A stretch of 64,000 nucleotides of DNA, from positions 930,001-994,000 of the forward strand of contig NZ_CP019434.1 of assembly GCF_001975725.1 (NCBI RefSeq), read 5' to 3'. Under the pieces are notes generated by a model. It was not told the DNA's origin. It searched no databases and saw only the letters and a program-made list of their open reading frames with translations. Both the position numbers and the translations under genes were made by a program. Source of the stretch: Acidihalobacter ferrooxydans. Lineage in GTDB: Bacteria; Pseudomonadota; Gammaproteobacteria; DSM-5130; Acidihalobacteraceae. Each line of letters opens with the position of its first letter. Position 1 is the first letter of the stretch. Below, one piece after another: positions 18,995-27,030 of the stretch.

Positions 18995-19654
18995 CTACTT
19001 GTCCATTCTGCCCTCGACATAGGGCTTGTAGGCCTCGATATAGAACGCGGGTGGCTGCCGGTTGACCTGCACCGAGGGGCGCGTCTGCATGGCTTCGAGC
19101 CAGCGGTGAACCCTGGACAGGGATTTCGGTAGTTCGAATCCGCGGTATTCGGTCAATGCCGGCATATGCTCGAAGAAGGGATAGTAGGTCAGATCCACGA
19201 GGCTGAACCGGTCACCCAGCCAATAGGGTCCCGTGGTTTCGGAAAGCGCCTTCTCGATGGTTGTCAGGCTGTCCAACAGCGCAGTACGGATGGCTTCGTG
19301 TTGGCTCTCGTCCAGTTCGAACACCAGGCCGCAGCAGTTGGGCTGAAAGGTGCTGTTGCAGTACTCGATCCAGATACGGGCATGAGCCCGGACGACCGGA
19401 TTTCGGGGCAGCAGGGGCGGGTCGGGAAAGACATCTTCCAGGAATTCATTGATGACCGTGCTTTCCCAGACCACGTCGTCACCGTATTTCAGCAGCGGCA
19501 CCTTGCCGGTGGGCGAGATGTCGGCGTACCAGTCCGGGATGTTCTGCAGGTCGATGATCTGCGCCTCGTGGGGGATGGCCTTCTCTGCCAGCGCCAACCG
19601 TACCCGGTAAGCGAAGGGACAAACATCGTTGTAGTAGAAATGCAAGGTCGTCAC
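18995..19654 (-). CDS. Glutathione S-transferase family protein
   Basis: Protein of 219 aa. The N-terminal thioredoxin-like domain has NDVCPFAYRVRLAL (cysteine catalytic residue as in omega/lambda classes), the cis-Pro segment PTGKVPLLKYGD and the glutathione-binding ESTVINEFLED. The C-terminal helical domain holds YWLGDRFSLVDLTYYPFF, the usual GST motif II. A Cys active site suggests thiol transfer or reductive deglutathionylation rather than conjugation. It is divergent from the methyltransferase at 19778; the gap carries copy 2 of the ArsR operator, so both may be derepressed together. Confidence 0.87.
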   Translation of the reverse strand: MTTLHFYYNDVCPFAYRVRLALAEKAIPHEAQIIDLQNIPDWYADISPTGKVPLLKYGDDVVWESTVINEFLEDVFPDPPLLPRNPVVRAHARIWIEYCNSTFQPNCCGLVFELDESQHEAIRTALLDSLTTIEKALSETTGPYWLGDRFSLVDLTYYPFFEHMPALTEYRGFELPKSLSRVHRWLEAMQTRPSVQVNRQPPAFYIEAYKPYVEGRMDK

Positions 19655-19716
19655 AGGTTCACCTCCTGGCAGAGTATTTATCGAGAGCCATCACGGCCAT
19701 GCATGTGCTAACCCAC

Positions 19717-19736
19717 ATATGAGCAATTTCGCATAT
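19717..19736 (+). promoter_or_regulatory. Candidate ArsR operator, copy 2
   Basis: ATATGAGC, 5 bases, CGCATAT, an ATATG/CATAT inverted repeat with 10 bp between arms. It lies between the divergent GST and methyltransferase genes, 42 bp before the methyltransferase ATG. It is identical in spacing and nearly in sequence to the site over the arsR start (18687-18706). Confidence 0.6.
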
Positions 19737-19777
19737 ACTGTCCAAATCCAGTTTTGATGTCAAACGGAGCACGCAAC

Positions 19778-20401
19778 ATGAATGACAATACACTTTTCCC
19801 CGCCACACTCATGCCGGACAAGGATTGGTGGCAGGCCCTTTGGCCGAATCCGGCCGCGGTTCTGAGCACGATCGGAATCGAACCCGGCATGCAGGTCGTG
19901 GACTTGTGCTGTGGAGACGGCCATTTCACCCGGCCCATGTGCGAGCTCGCGCAATCCGGACAAATCTGGGCCGTGGATCTGGATGCCGATCTGCTCGCGC
20001 AGGCAGAGGCGGCGTGCGAGGGTTATCCGAACTTTCATGCCATTTTGGGTGATGCCCGCAAACTGCCCGAACAGATCGAAGAGCCAGTCGATTTCGTGTT
20101 CATCGCCAATACGTTCCATGGCGTACCCGACAAAACCGGGTTGGCGCAGGCGGTCCACCGCGCCCTGAAACCCGATGGCCGGTTTGCCATCGTCAACTGG
20201 TATCGTCGCCCGCGCGAGGAGACCACCGTGCTGGGACAACCGCGTGGGCCCGATACCGGGCTGAGGATGGAACCAGAGGATGTGCAAAAGGTGGTGGAGC
20301 CTGCCGGATTCACATTGGAAAGAGTTGTCGACGTCGGGCCTTATCATTACGGCGCGATCTTTCGCAAGATCAATGCGCCACAACCGGAGGAAGAACGATG
20401 A
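19778..20401 (+). CDS. Class I SAM-dependent methyltransferase
   Basis: Cytoplasmic enzyme of 207 aa with the SAM-binding motif I VVDLCCGDGHFTRPM, the acidic residue of motif II in AVDLDADLL, motif III around FVFIANTFHGV, and the post-motif LKPDGRFAIVNW. This is a UbiE/ArsM-like Rossmann methyltransferase without the extra Cys set of a true ArsM. ATG 19778 has CGGAG upstream; the longer ORF start at 19754 overlaps the promoter. The stop overlaps the next Met-rich gene (ATGA). Context suggests methylation of a toxic metalloid, thiol or quinone, but the substrate is unknown. Confidence 0.82.
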   Translation: MNDNTLFPATLMPDKDWWQALWPNPAAVLSTIGIEPGMQVVDLCCGDGHFTRPMCELAQSGQIWAVDLDADLLAQAEAACEGYPNFHAILGDARKLPEQIEEPVDFVFIANTFHGVPDKTGLAQAVHRALKPDGRFAIVNWYRRPREETTVLGQPRGPDTGLRMEPEDVQKVVEPAGFTLERVVDVGPYHYGAIFRKINAPQPEEER

Positions 20402-20661
20402 AGGACACCATGCAGAAAGTGATGGAAAAGATGATGTCGGGCATGATGAAGCCCGAGGACATGCCGCGCATGATGGAATCCATGATGGACAGCGTGTTCA
20501 AGGAGATGCGGCCCGAAGACCGGATGGAGTTCATGCGCAACATGATGCCTCGCTGCATGAATATGATGTTTTCCGAACTCGAGCCAGCCGATCGCAAGGC
20601 GCTCGCACAATCCATGCTGGAGCGCATGATGCAAGTGCTCAAACACGAGCTTGAACGATGA
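20398..20661 (+). CDS. Methionine-rich cytoplasmic protein
   Basis: Protein of 87 aa with about a quarter Met, in a regular helical pattern such as MSGMMKPEDMPRMMESMMDS and later FMRNMMPRCMNMM with the only Cys. No signal peptide or membrane helix; likely a bundle of amphipathic helices with a Met face, as in soft-metal chaperones. It is translationally coupled to the methyltransferase (ATGA overlap), so the two are made in equal amounts. It resembles the 59-aa protein at 18805 in composition, not in alignable sequence. Function unknown. Confidence 0.75.
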   Translation: MKDTMQKVMEKMMSGMMKPEDMPRMMESMMDSVFKEMRPEDRMEFMRNMMPRCMNMMFSELEPADRKALAQSMLERMMQVLKHELER

Positions 20662-20669
20662 TGGGAGAA

Positions 20670-20692
20670 ACGCCGGGCCATGGGTCCGGCGT
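20670..20692 (+). terminator. Possible hairpin between convergent genes
   Basis: ACGCCGG (20670-20676) pairs with CCGGCGT (20686-20692) over a 9-base loop just after the Met-rich gene and before the convergent MFS gene. There is no U-run, so terminator function is uncertain. Confidence 0.4.
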
Positions 20693-20703
20693 CAGGGTTG
20701 ACA

Positions 20704-22014
20704 TCAATTGGATGGGTTGATCCGCGGATGGGTTTCCTCGCTTCCGAAAGCTACCCAGGCACCGGACAGCAGCAATAGCGCCAGGGTGACCCAGAACGCG
20801 GGCGTGACATGGTCGGTGAGCTGGGCGACCCCGCCCAGAACCAGTCCACCGATGGCATAGCCCGTGTCACGCCAGTAGCGATAGGCACCCAAGGACGCAC
20901 CGCGCCATCTGGGGTCTGAGATGTCGTTGACCGCCGCGATGATGTTGGGATAGAGCATGGCCATACCGATACCCATGACCACGGCGCTGGTGAGCCACAG
21001 AGCAAGCCCGTCGAGCAGTAACACACCCAGAACACCCAGCGCTACCAGCCACAGGCCCCAGGCGATCAGCCACTTGCGCCCGATGCGGTCGGACAGCGGC
21101 CCGCTCCACAATTGCGAAGCGCCCCATACCGCCGCATAGACTCCGGTCACCCAACCGATGTCCACCAGGCCCAGGCCACGCTGATGCAGGTAGAGCGGAA
21201 ATAAAATCCATACCAGCGTATCGGCCACCTTGTTGATCACGCCGGCCTGGCTGAGCGCGCGCAGGGAGGGGTGACGGAATGACACCAGCAGGAAGATCTC
21301 CCAGGCACCGGGTTCTTCGGTGCGGGTTTGCGGAATTCGCGCCTTCGGGCCGTCATGGCGCCCTTCCCGGTGAGCGCGGCTCTCGGCATGGGCGAATCCA
21401 TGCGTCTCGCGCACAAACCAGAGGGTAGTCAGGGCGGCGAGCAGAATCACCCCCAGTGAAAACCCGAATAGGGCGATTCGAGGACCGTAAGTGGCCGCCA
21501 GGATGCCTGTCGCCAGCCCGGCTATGCCCATGGCGGCATAGCCTCCGAACTCGTTGATTCCCACCGCGAGACCGCGTTGTTCGGTACGTGCCAGGTCCAC
21601 CATGCTGATCACGGTGACCGACCAGGCCAGTCCCTGACTGATGCCGAGAAAGACGTTGGCGATGACGACCCAACCCCAGCTCTGTGCGTACAGAAACAGA
21701 AAAGGGATCGGTAAGGCCGCCAGCCAACCGAGCAGCAGCACCCGTTTGCGTCCGATGCGATCGGCCATAGTGCCAGCGGCGAAATTCACGAGCCCCTTGA
21801 CGAAACCGAAGGCGATGACGAAGGAAGCCAGCCACAGAAAGGCCCCTTTGGACACGCCGAAATCAGAGGCCAGGGTCGGCAGTACGGTACGCTCGGTACC
21901 CAGCGTCAGACCGACGAACACCACCTGCAGGGTCTGCATGAGAAATTGCGGGGCATTGAGCCGAATGCCGCGGCGGTGGACTTCGTCCTGACTCGAGGTG
22001 GAATCGAAATTCAT
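20704..22014 (-). CDS. MFS transporter
   Basis: Inner-membrane carrier of 436 aa with twelve predicted helices in two halves. The loop 2-3 signature is GTMADRIGRKRVLLLG and its repeat in the second half is GPLSDRIGRKWLIAWG, both typical of proton-coupled MFS drug or metabolite exporters. A hydrophilic loop of about 40 residues (AHREGRHDGPKARIPQTRTE) separates the halves. It follows the metallo-beta-lactamase gene by 9 bp on the same strand, so the two are likely co-transcribed. The substrate is unknown; context suggests efflux of a toxic or sulfur-containing compound. Confidence 0.85.
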   Translation of the reverse strand: MNFDSTSSQDEVHRRGIRLNAPQFLMQTLQVVFVGLTLGTERTVLPTLASDFGVSKGAFLWLASFVIAFGFVKGLVNFAAGTMADRIGRKRVLLLGWLAALPIPFLFLYAQSWGWVVIANVFLGISQGLAWSVTVISMVDLARTEQRGLAVGINEFGGYAAMGIAGLATGILAATYGPRIALFGFSLGVILLAALTTLWFVRETHGFAHAESRAHREGRHDGPKARIPQTRTEEPGAWEIFLLVSFRHPSLRALSQAGVINKVADTLVWILFPLYLHQRGLGLVDIGWVTGVYAAVWGASQLWSGPLSDRIGRKWLIAWGLWLVALGVLGVLLLDGLALWLTSAVVMGIGMAMLYPNIIAAVNDISDPRWRGASLGAYRYWRDTGYAIGGLVLGGVAQLTDHVTPAFWVTLALLLLSGAWVAFGSEETHPRINPSN

Positions 22015-22023
22015 CGTAAAGCC

Positions 22024-22779
22024 TCAAGCTGTTACGGAGGGGGCCGGTTTGAGTCCCAGATTGACCTCGACCATGCGGTCCATTTCGGCGGGACGCGGCG
22101 GAATTTCCTGGGTCAAAGCTTCGATAAAGGCATCTCGGGGCAAGCCCAACAATGGGTTCCAGCGTTTCTCAAAACCTAGCGTCGAGCCGGGTTTTCCCGA
22201 AATGCCGGCGCCGCACACGCTGCCTGCCACATGTCCTGCATAGATTTCCGTTTCATCGGGCAGGCCCAGCAAATTTCCATGCAGGCTGTCCCAGAGTTGG
22301 CCGGCCATTTCGACCTCTCTGCCCGCAAGATCCGGGCGACCCACTGCGCCCACGAAAAGCGTGTCTCCGGTCAGCACGAACCAGGGTTGATCGCCGCGGC
22401 GCTTGTCGGTGACCAGAAGGCATGTCGAATCCGGCGTATGACCTGGGGTATGCAGCACGTCAATGGCGACGTTGCCTACCTCGATGCGCTGTTTATCCGC
22501 CAACGGTTCGAAATCGAATTGAACGTTGCCTTTGTTCGACTCATGGAGGCAGTAAACGCCGCCGCAGCGTTCGGCTAGCGAGCGGCCGCCGGAGTAATGA
22601 TCGGCATGAATATGCGTATCGATAACATGCGTGATACGAACATCCTGCTTGCGGGCTTCCTCAATGAACCAGTCTTCGTCTCCCAGCACGGGGTCGACGG
22701 CCACGGCTACGTGGCAGGAACCGCAGCCGAACAGGTAGGACAGGGTGGCGTCCCTGGTGGGTAGTTGTCTGAAAAACAT
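22024..22779 (-). CDS. Persulfide dioxygenase-like metallo-beta-lactamase fold enzyme (ETHE1/Blh type)
   Basis: Soluble protein of 251 aa with the metal-binding motif THIHADHYSGG, then HTPGHTPDS, the TGDTLFVGAVGRPDL segment and AGHVAG. These fit the ETHE1/Blh group, which oxidises glutathione persulfide to sulfite using mononuclear iron; glyoxalase II relatives lack the GRPDL segment. The ArsR-rhodanese regulator upstream on the same strand is the usual partner of such enzymes (BigR/SqrR-like sulfide detoxification). The start ATG 22779 has GAGGAGA upstream. Confidence 0.83.
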   Translation of the reverse strand: MFFRQLPTRDATLSYLFGCGSCHVAVAVDPVLGDEDWFIEEARKQDVRITHVIDTHIHADHYSGGRSLAERCGGVYCLHESNKGNVQFDFEPLADKQRIEVGNVAIDVLHTPGHTPDSTCLLVTDKRRGDQPWFVLTGDTLFVGAVGRPDLAGREVEMAGQLWDSLHGNLLGLPDETEIYAGHVAGSVCGAGISGKPGSTLGFEKRWNPLLGLPRDAFIEALTQEIPPRPAEMDRMVEVNLGLKPAPSVTA

Positions 22780-22873
22780 GGTCTATTCTCCTCAATGAAA
22801 AAGTTTTACGGTCAGCCTGCCTTGATGGCCAGGGATCATATTTTTGTTGCCTGCATGCGTCATTGAACTCGGT

Positions 22874-23539
22874 TCACAGCACTTCCTCGACCGGCAGACC
22901 TTGCGCTCGCCACTCCGCCACCCCGTCTTCGATGCGCGTAGTGCGGTAACCTTCCCGGTTCAACAAGGTCACGGCCTCCCTGGCCATCACGCAGAACGGC
23001 CCGCGGCAATACGCCACGATGGGCTTGTCGTGCGGCAGCTCCGCCAGGCGTTTGCGTACTTCGGCAAGTGGCATGGAGAGCGCATACGGCAGGTGACCGG
23101 CAGCGAATTCCGTCTCGGGACGCACGTCCAGTACGACAACCTCGCCCCGTCTGGCTAGTTCAAGCATCTGCGTACGGTTGATCGGAGTCAGTTCTGCCGT
23201 CTGTTCCGACATCCTGGCCAGTGCATCTTTCAGTTCCAGCAAATGCGCCTCGGCCAGTGATCGGATACTCACCCAGAAATCCGCCACACTGCGATCAGCG
23301 AGGCGATAAAACACGCGCTTACCTTCGCGCCGTGTCTCGACCAAACGGGCCTGGCGTAGTTCCTTGAGGTGCGCGCTGGCCAGCTTGATAGAAATCTCCG
23401 CCTCGGCTGCCAGTTGATCGACGGATTTCTCCGCCTGGGCAAGCAGCTCGATCAGTTCCAGACGCTTGGGGCTGGCAACCGCCTTGCCAATGCGGGCCAC
23501 CTGCGCATAAAGCAGATCTTTAATTTCACGCTCAGTCAT
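22874..23539 (-). CDS. ArsR-rhodanese fusion regulator
   Basis: Protein of 221 aa. Residues about 1-95 are an ArsR winged helix (ISIKLASAHLKELRQARLV, then REGKRVFYRLADRSV); residues about 115-220 are a rhodanese domain with the active cysteine in VAYCRGPFCVM. Such fusions are thought to sense reactive sulfur and control persulfide-oxidising genes. A perfect 9-bp inverted repeat lies just upstream. It is transcribed toward the persulfide-dioxygenase-like and MFS genes, which are its probable targets. Confidence 0.87.
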   Translation of the reverse strand: MTEREIKDLLYAQVARIGKAVASPKRLELIELLAQAEKSVDQLAAEAEISIKLASAHLKELRQARLVETRREGKRVFYRLADRSVADFWVSIRSLAEAHLLELKDALARMSEQTAELTPINRTQMLELARRGEVVVLDVRPETEFAAGHLPYALSMPLAEVRKRLAELPHDKPIVAYCRGPFCVMAREAVTLLNREGYRTTRIEDGVAEWRAQGLPVEEVL

Positions 23540-23549
23540 ATCAAGTAAA

Positions 23550-23571
23550 CATTCTAATGATTATTAGAATG
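23550..23571 (-). promoter_or_regulatory. Operator-like palindrome upstream of the ArsR-rhodanese gene
   Basis: Arms CATTCTAAT (23550-23558) and ATTAGAATG (23563-23571) are perfect 9-bp complements separated by GATT, 10 bp before the start codon. AT-rich palindromes of this form are bound by BigR/SqrR-type ArsR repressors. Confidence 0.6.
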
Positions 23572-23749
23572 TAATCTATGAATCAGGCTGCGTCAAATCC
23601 AACACAGACACTCCCAGGATGAGTAGCAGATCAATGGGTGTTTCGAGTGATAACTCAAACAGCTATTAGGGTCACGTTAGAAATGCATACCAGTCGACCC
23701 GGGTGAGGCGTTGGTTGTCCATGGCGTACGCTCGCGTGTGAATGCGCCA

Positions 23750-23990
23750 GGCTAGCCTGAAGATTTCACCCGGTCGCTGGCAATTACTGATAACTCACTG
23801 GTCGAAAGAGGTATTGTTCGTCGATTAGCGAGTGACGAACTGTTGCCGGACGAACGCTGGACGCGTCCTCGCACCGATCTGGCCGCCCTCCAGCGGTAAT
23901 CAATAGGCTGGCTATTGATTCGGTCGCAAATCCACTGGCGAACGCCCAACTGCGCGATCATCGCGTCCCCGGGTGAAACATCCGGGCTAG
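23750..23990. mobile_element. Short segment bounded by imperfect inverted repeats (possible MITE or IS remnant)
   Basis: Left end GGCTAGCCTGAAGATTTCACCCGG (reverse complement: CCGGGTGAAA, then a variable stretch, then GGCTAG) faces right end CCGGGTGAAACATCCGGGCTAG (23969-23990). The inner 10 bp match exactly and the outer GGCTAG is kept. About 195 bp lie between the arms and encode no complete transposase. Confidence 0.4.
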
Positions 23991-24040
23991 AGTAGAAGGC
24001 GGGTGGCTGGTAGAAAAAACGGTCTAAAATGGCCGGTTAA

Positions 24041-24287
24041 GTTCGCACCACCGGGCTTAATGGCTATGAGCAGGAGAAGCGCGAATTCCTTGGATTACGT
24101 GCTACGTGCCTAAGAGGATCACGGCGTTGATGAACTCGACGTCGAAAGATTGCCGATTTCCTGCGCATACGATATGGCGGCACAAATGACGCCAACAGGG
24201 CGCTCATCGAGGGCAGCGATTCGTGATGCCTTCATCGCGATTCAGGCGCATTTGTATCAATGGAATGTAGTGTTACGCAGAGATTAA
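24041..24287 (+). pseudogene. Relic of the C-terminus of a type I restriction subunit HsdR
   Basis: Fragments in shifting frames spell GLNGYEQEKREFL, then DYVLRA-stop-EDHGVDELDVER, then ADFLRIRYGGTNDANRAL, then IRDAFIAIQAHLYQ and a stop at 24285-24287. Together these follow the conserved end of HsdR (a YEQEK helix, GVDELD, LLxLRY and FxxxQxxLY). At least three frameshifts and one in-frame stop (TAA within VLRA-stop-EDHG) rule out function. The remaining hsdR, hsdM and hsdS are absent, so an entire restriction locus has been lost from this tRNA-proximal site. Confidence 0.7.
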
Positions 24288-24517
24288 GTGAGTGCGCTTA
24301 ATTGGCAAGAGAAGGGTACTATTGGTGCGATCTTGGTGCAGCGATGCTATTCTGCCGAGTCATATATGACTCTGGAAAGGAATAAAATTCTTTTGTAACA
24401 GTCGCTTATGTTCTGATTTAACTTGATGCGGGTTTTTGATGTGAATTGGCAACTATCAGGCAGAACATCTTGAATCTATTGTTATAAGTTATACAGATTA
24501 ACCATGAATAAACTTTA

Positions 24518-24604
24518 TGGTGCCGAGGAGAGGACTTGAACCTCCACGGGGTTTCCCCCACTAGCACCTGAAGCTAGCGCGTCTACCAATTTCGCCACCT
24601 CGGC
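24518..24604 (-). tRNA. tRNA-Leu (CAG)
   Basis: 87-nt tRNA with a 7-bp acceptor stem GCCGAGG/CCTCGGC, D-arm GGCGAAATTGGTAGACGC, anticodon loop TTCAGGT (anticodon CAG, reading CUG, a frequent codon in this GC-rich genome), long class II variable arm GTGGGGGAAACCCCGT, and T-arm GGTTCAAGTCC. The 3' CCA is encoded. The 3' end faces the accessory region to the left, the typical orientation of a tRNA used as an island integration site. Confidence 0.95.
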
Positions 24605-24638
24605 AGTACGAAGACTTTAACTTCGCAACAGGTCGCGC

Positions 24639-24667
24639 AATTTACAGTGCGCCCTCTGGCTTGTCAA
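24639..24667 (-). promoter_or_regulatory. Promoter of tRNA-Leu
   Basis: On the minus strand, TTGACA (24667-24662), 17-bp spacer, TAAATT (24644-24639), then a GC-rich discriminator GCGCG. This is a near-consensus sigma-70 promoter; the discriminator is of the kind linked to stringent control of stable RNA. It overlaps the region upstream of rnr on the other strand. Confidence 0.75.
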
Positions 24668-24768
24668 TGCATTATGATGCACCCTCCGCGTTGCCTGGCG
24701 ACGCATTGTTCCAGACTATAAATGGCGCCATCCGAATCGGGATCAGCGGCGCTGCACACAGGATGTTT

Positions 24769-27030
24769 ATGACCAGACGCAAGTCCCGCAAGACCCCCGC
24801 CGATCCGCACGCCGACCGCGAGGCCGCCAAGTACGAGCGGCCGATTCCCAGCCGTGAACTGATTCTGTCCATTCTCGACGAGGCTGAAGGCCCGCTCGGC
24901 TTCGATGCCGTGGCCGGCGCGCTCGGGCTGCACGAGGACGTCGACATCGAGGCGTTCGACCGCCGCCTGCGCGCGATGCAGCGCGATGGCCAGTTGGTGC
25001 GCAACCGCAATGGCGCGTTTCTGCCGGTCACCGAAAAAGGGCTGATCCGCGGCCGCGTGCTTGCCCATCCGGACGGTTTCGGTTTTCTTTCGCCGGACGA
25101 GGGCGGCGACGACGTGTTCCTCGCACCGCGCCAGATGCGTGGTCTGTTCCACGGCGACCGCGCGGTGGTACGCGTGATGGGGCTCGATCATCGTGGCCGC
25201 CCGGAAGGCGCGGTCATCGAAGTGCTGGAGCGCAATACGCATCAGGTGGTCGGGCGTTTCTTCGAAGAGCGCGGCGTGGCTTACGTGTCGCCGGACAACA
25301 AGCGCTTGCCGCTGGACGTGCTGATTCCGCCCGAGGACGTGCATAGCGCGCGCAGCGGTCAGATTGTGCTGGCGGCCATCGTCGAGCAGCCCGGCAAGCA
25401 CAAGCAGCCGATCGGCAAGATTGTCGAGGTGCTGGGCGAGCACATGGACCCCGGCATGGAAATCGACATCGCGTTGCGCAGCTACGATCTGCCATTCGAG
25501 TGGTCGGAGGCGGTCGAGGCCGAAGCGCGCGCGTTCGGTGCCGAAGTCGACGCGCAGGCCAAGCGCGGCCGCACCGATCTGCGCGATACGCCGCTGGTCA
25601 CCATCGACGGCGAGGACGCGCGCGATTTCGACGATGCGGTGTACTGCGAGCCGCGCGCGGACGGCGGCTGGCGCCTGCTGGTGGCAATCGCCGACGTCAG
25701 TCACTACGTGCAACCCGGCAGCGCGCTCGATGCCGAGGCCCGCAAGCGCGGCACCTCGGTGTACTTTCCGGGGCAGGTTATTCCGATGTTGCCCGAAGCG
25801 CTGTCGAACGGCCTGTGTTCGCTCAACCCGCAGGTCGACCGGCTGGCGCTGGTGGCGGACATGACGGTGTCCGATGGCGGTGCGCTCAAGGCCTATGAAT
25901 TCTATCCGGCGGTGATTCGCTCGGCGGCGCGGCTGACATATACCGAGGTGGGCAGAATCGTTGCCGAGCGCGCGGCGGATGCGCGTAAAAACCGCGAATC
26001 TCTGCTGGGGCATCTCGACGCGCTGTACGATGTGTTCAAGGCGCTGGCGCGGGCGCGCCGCAAACGCGGCGCGATCGATTTCGAGACGCAGGAAACGCGC
26101 ATCCTGTTCGGCGAGGGGCGCAAGATCGAGCGCATCGTACCGACCACGCGCAACGACGCCCACCGCATCATCGAAGAATGCATGATCGTCGCCAACGTGG
26201 CCGCCGCCCGGCTGCTCGGCAAGCGCAAGATACCGACGCTCTACCGCGTCCACGAAGGCCCCAGCGTGGAACGGCTGGAAAAGCTGCATGCGTTCCTGGC
26301 CGGCGTTGGCCTGCAACTCGGCGGTGGCGACTCGCCCGGTCCCAAGGATTACGCCGCGCTGATGCGCCAGCTCAAAAACCGGCCGGATGCCGAACTGGTG
26401 CAGACCATGCTGCTGCGGTCCTTGCAACAGGCGGTGTACGCGCCTGACAACAGAGGCCACTTCGGCCTCGCGCATTCGGCTTATGCGCATTTCACCTCGC
26501 CGATCCGGCGCTACCCGGATCTGTTGGTGCATCGTGGCATCTACCATGCGCTCAGCGGCAAAAAACCGGCCACTTTCGACTTCAGCCACAACGACATGGT
26601 CACGCTGGGCGAACATTGCTCGATGACCGAGCGGCGTGCCGACGAGGCCGTGCGCGACGTGGTCGACTGGCTCAAGTGCGAATTCATGCGGGACAAGGTC
26701 GGCGAGACCTTCGACGGCCTGGTCAGCACGGTGACCAGCTTTGGCCTGTTCGTGCAGCTCAAGGATGTCTACGTCGAAGGGCTGGTGCACGTGACCGCGC
26801 TGAGCAACGACTACTATCGGTTCGATCCCGTCGGGCAGTGTCTGCGCGGCGAGCGCGGCGGCCGTGTCTACCGCTTGGGCGATCCGCTGCAAGTGCAGGT
26901 CGCACGCGTCGACCTCGACGAACGCAAGATCGATTTCATCCTGCCCGATGCCGCAGGCGGCAAACCGCAGACCGAGGAGAAATCCCGGGCCAAACGCCGC
27001 CGCAGGCCGCGGCGCAAGAAATCGCAATGA
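24769..27030 (+). CDS. rnr: Ribonuclease R
   Basis: Processive 3'-5' exoribonuclease of 753 aa that degrades structured RNA and acts in mRNA/rRNA quality control. Domains: N-terminal helix-turn-helix (about 25-90), two cold-shock domains, the RNB catalytic core with the magnesium aspartates in DGEDARDFDDAVYCE, the FTSPIRRYPDLLVHR helix, then an S1 domain (GETFDGLVSTVTSFGLFVQL) and a basic tail. ATG 24769 (MTRRKSRK) is chosen because AGGA lies 6 bp upstream; ATG 24763 and a TTG at 24661 are alternatives without family support. It overlaps rlmB by 4 bp. Confidence 0.96.
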   Translation: MTRRKSRKTPADPHADREAAKYERPIPSRELILSILDEAEGPLGFDAVAGALGLHEDVDIEAFDRRLRAMQRDGQLVRNRNGAFLPVTEKGLIRGRVLAHPDGFGFLSPDEGGDDVFLAPRQMRGLFHGDRAVVRVMGLDHRGRPEGAVIEVLERNTHQVVGRFFEERGVAYVSPDNKRLPLDVLIPPEDVHSARSGQIVLAAIVEQPGKHKQPIGKIVEVLGEHMDPGMEIDIALRSYDLPFEWSEAVEAEARAFGAEVDAQAKRGRTDLRDTPLVTIDGEDARDFDDAVYCEPRADGGWRLLVAIADVSHYVQPGSALDAEARKRGTSVYFPGQVIPMLPEALSNGLCSLNPQVDRLALVADMTVSDGGALKAYEFYPAVIRSAARLTYTEVGRIVAERAADARKNRESLLGHLDALYDVFKALARARRKRGAIDFETQETRILFGEGRKIERIVPTTRNDAHRIIEECMIVANVAAARLLGKRKIPTLYRVHEGPSVERLEKLHAFLAGVGLQLGGGDSPGPKDYAALMRQLKNRPDAELVQTMLLRSLQQAVYAPDNRGHFGLAHSAYAHFTSPIRRYPDLLVHRGIYHALSGKKPATFDFSHNDMVTLGEHCSMTERRADEAVRDVVDWLKCEFMRDKVGETFDGLVSTVTSFGLFVQLKDVYVEGLVHVTALSNDYYRFDPVGQCLRGERGGRVYRLGDPLQVQVARVDLDERKIDFILPDAAGGKPQTEEKSRAKRRRRPRRKKSQ

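Larger units (their letters stand above)
23572..24517. other. Gene-poor, lower-GC segment at the tRNA-Leu 3' side
   Basis: About 950 bp without an intact gene. It contains an inverted-repeat-bounded segment (23750-23990), a decayed hsdR end (24041-24287), and AT-rich DNA up to the tRNA. A plus-strand ORF fragment near 23790-23900 reads LVERGIVRRLASDELLPDER but matches no family I can name. I see no integrase. The composition and relics fit an old island edge. Confidence 0.6.

Noticed and set aside
23572-24517. Integrase gene for the island
   Set aside because: No R-H-R-Y pattern or intact ORF on either strand; only relics.
24664-27027. 787-aa open frame antisense to rnr
   Set aside because: It mirrors a fully recognisable RNase R on the other strand, has biased low-complexity composition and no domain; a GC-rich shadow.
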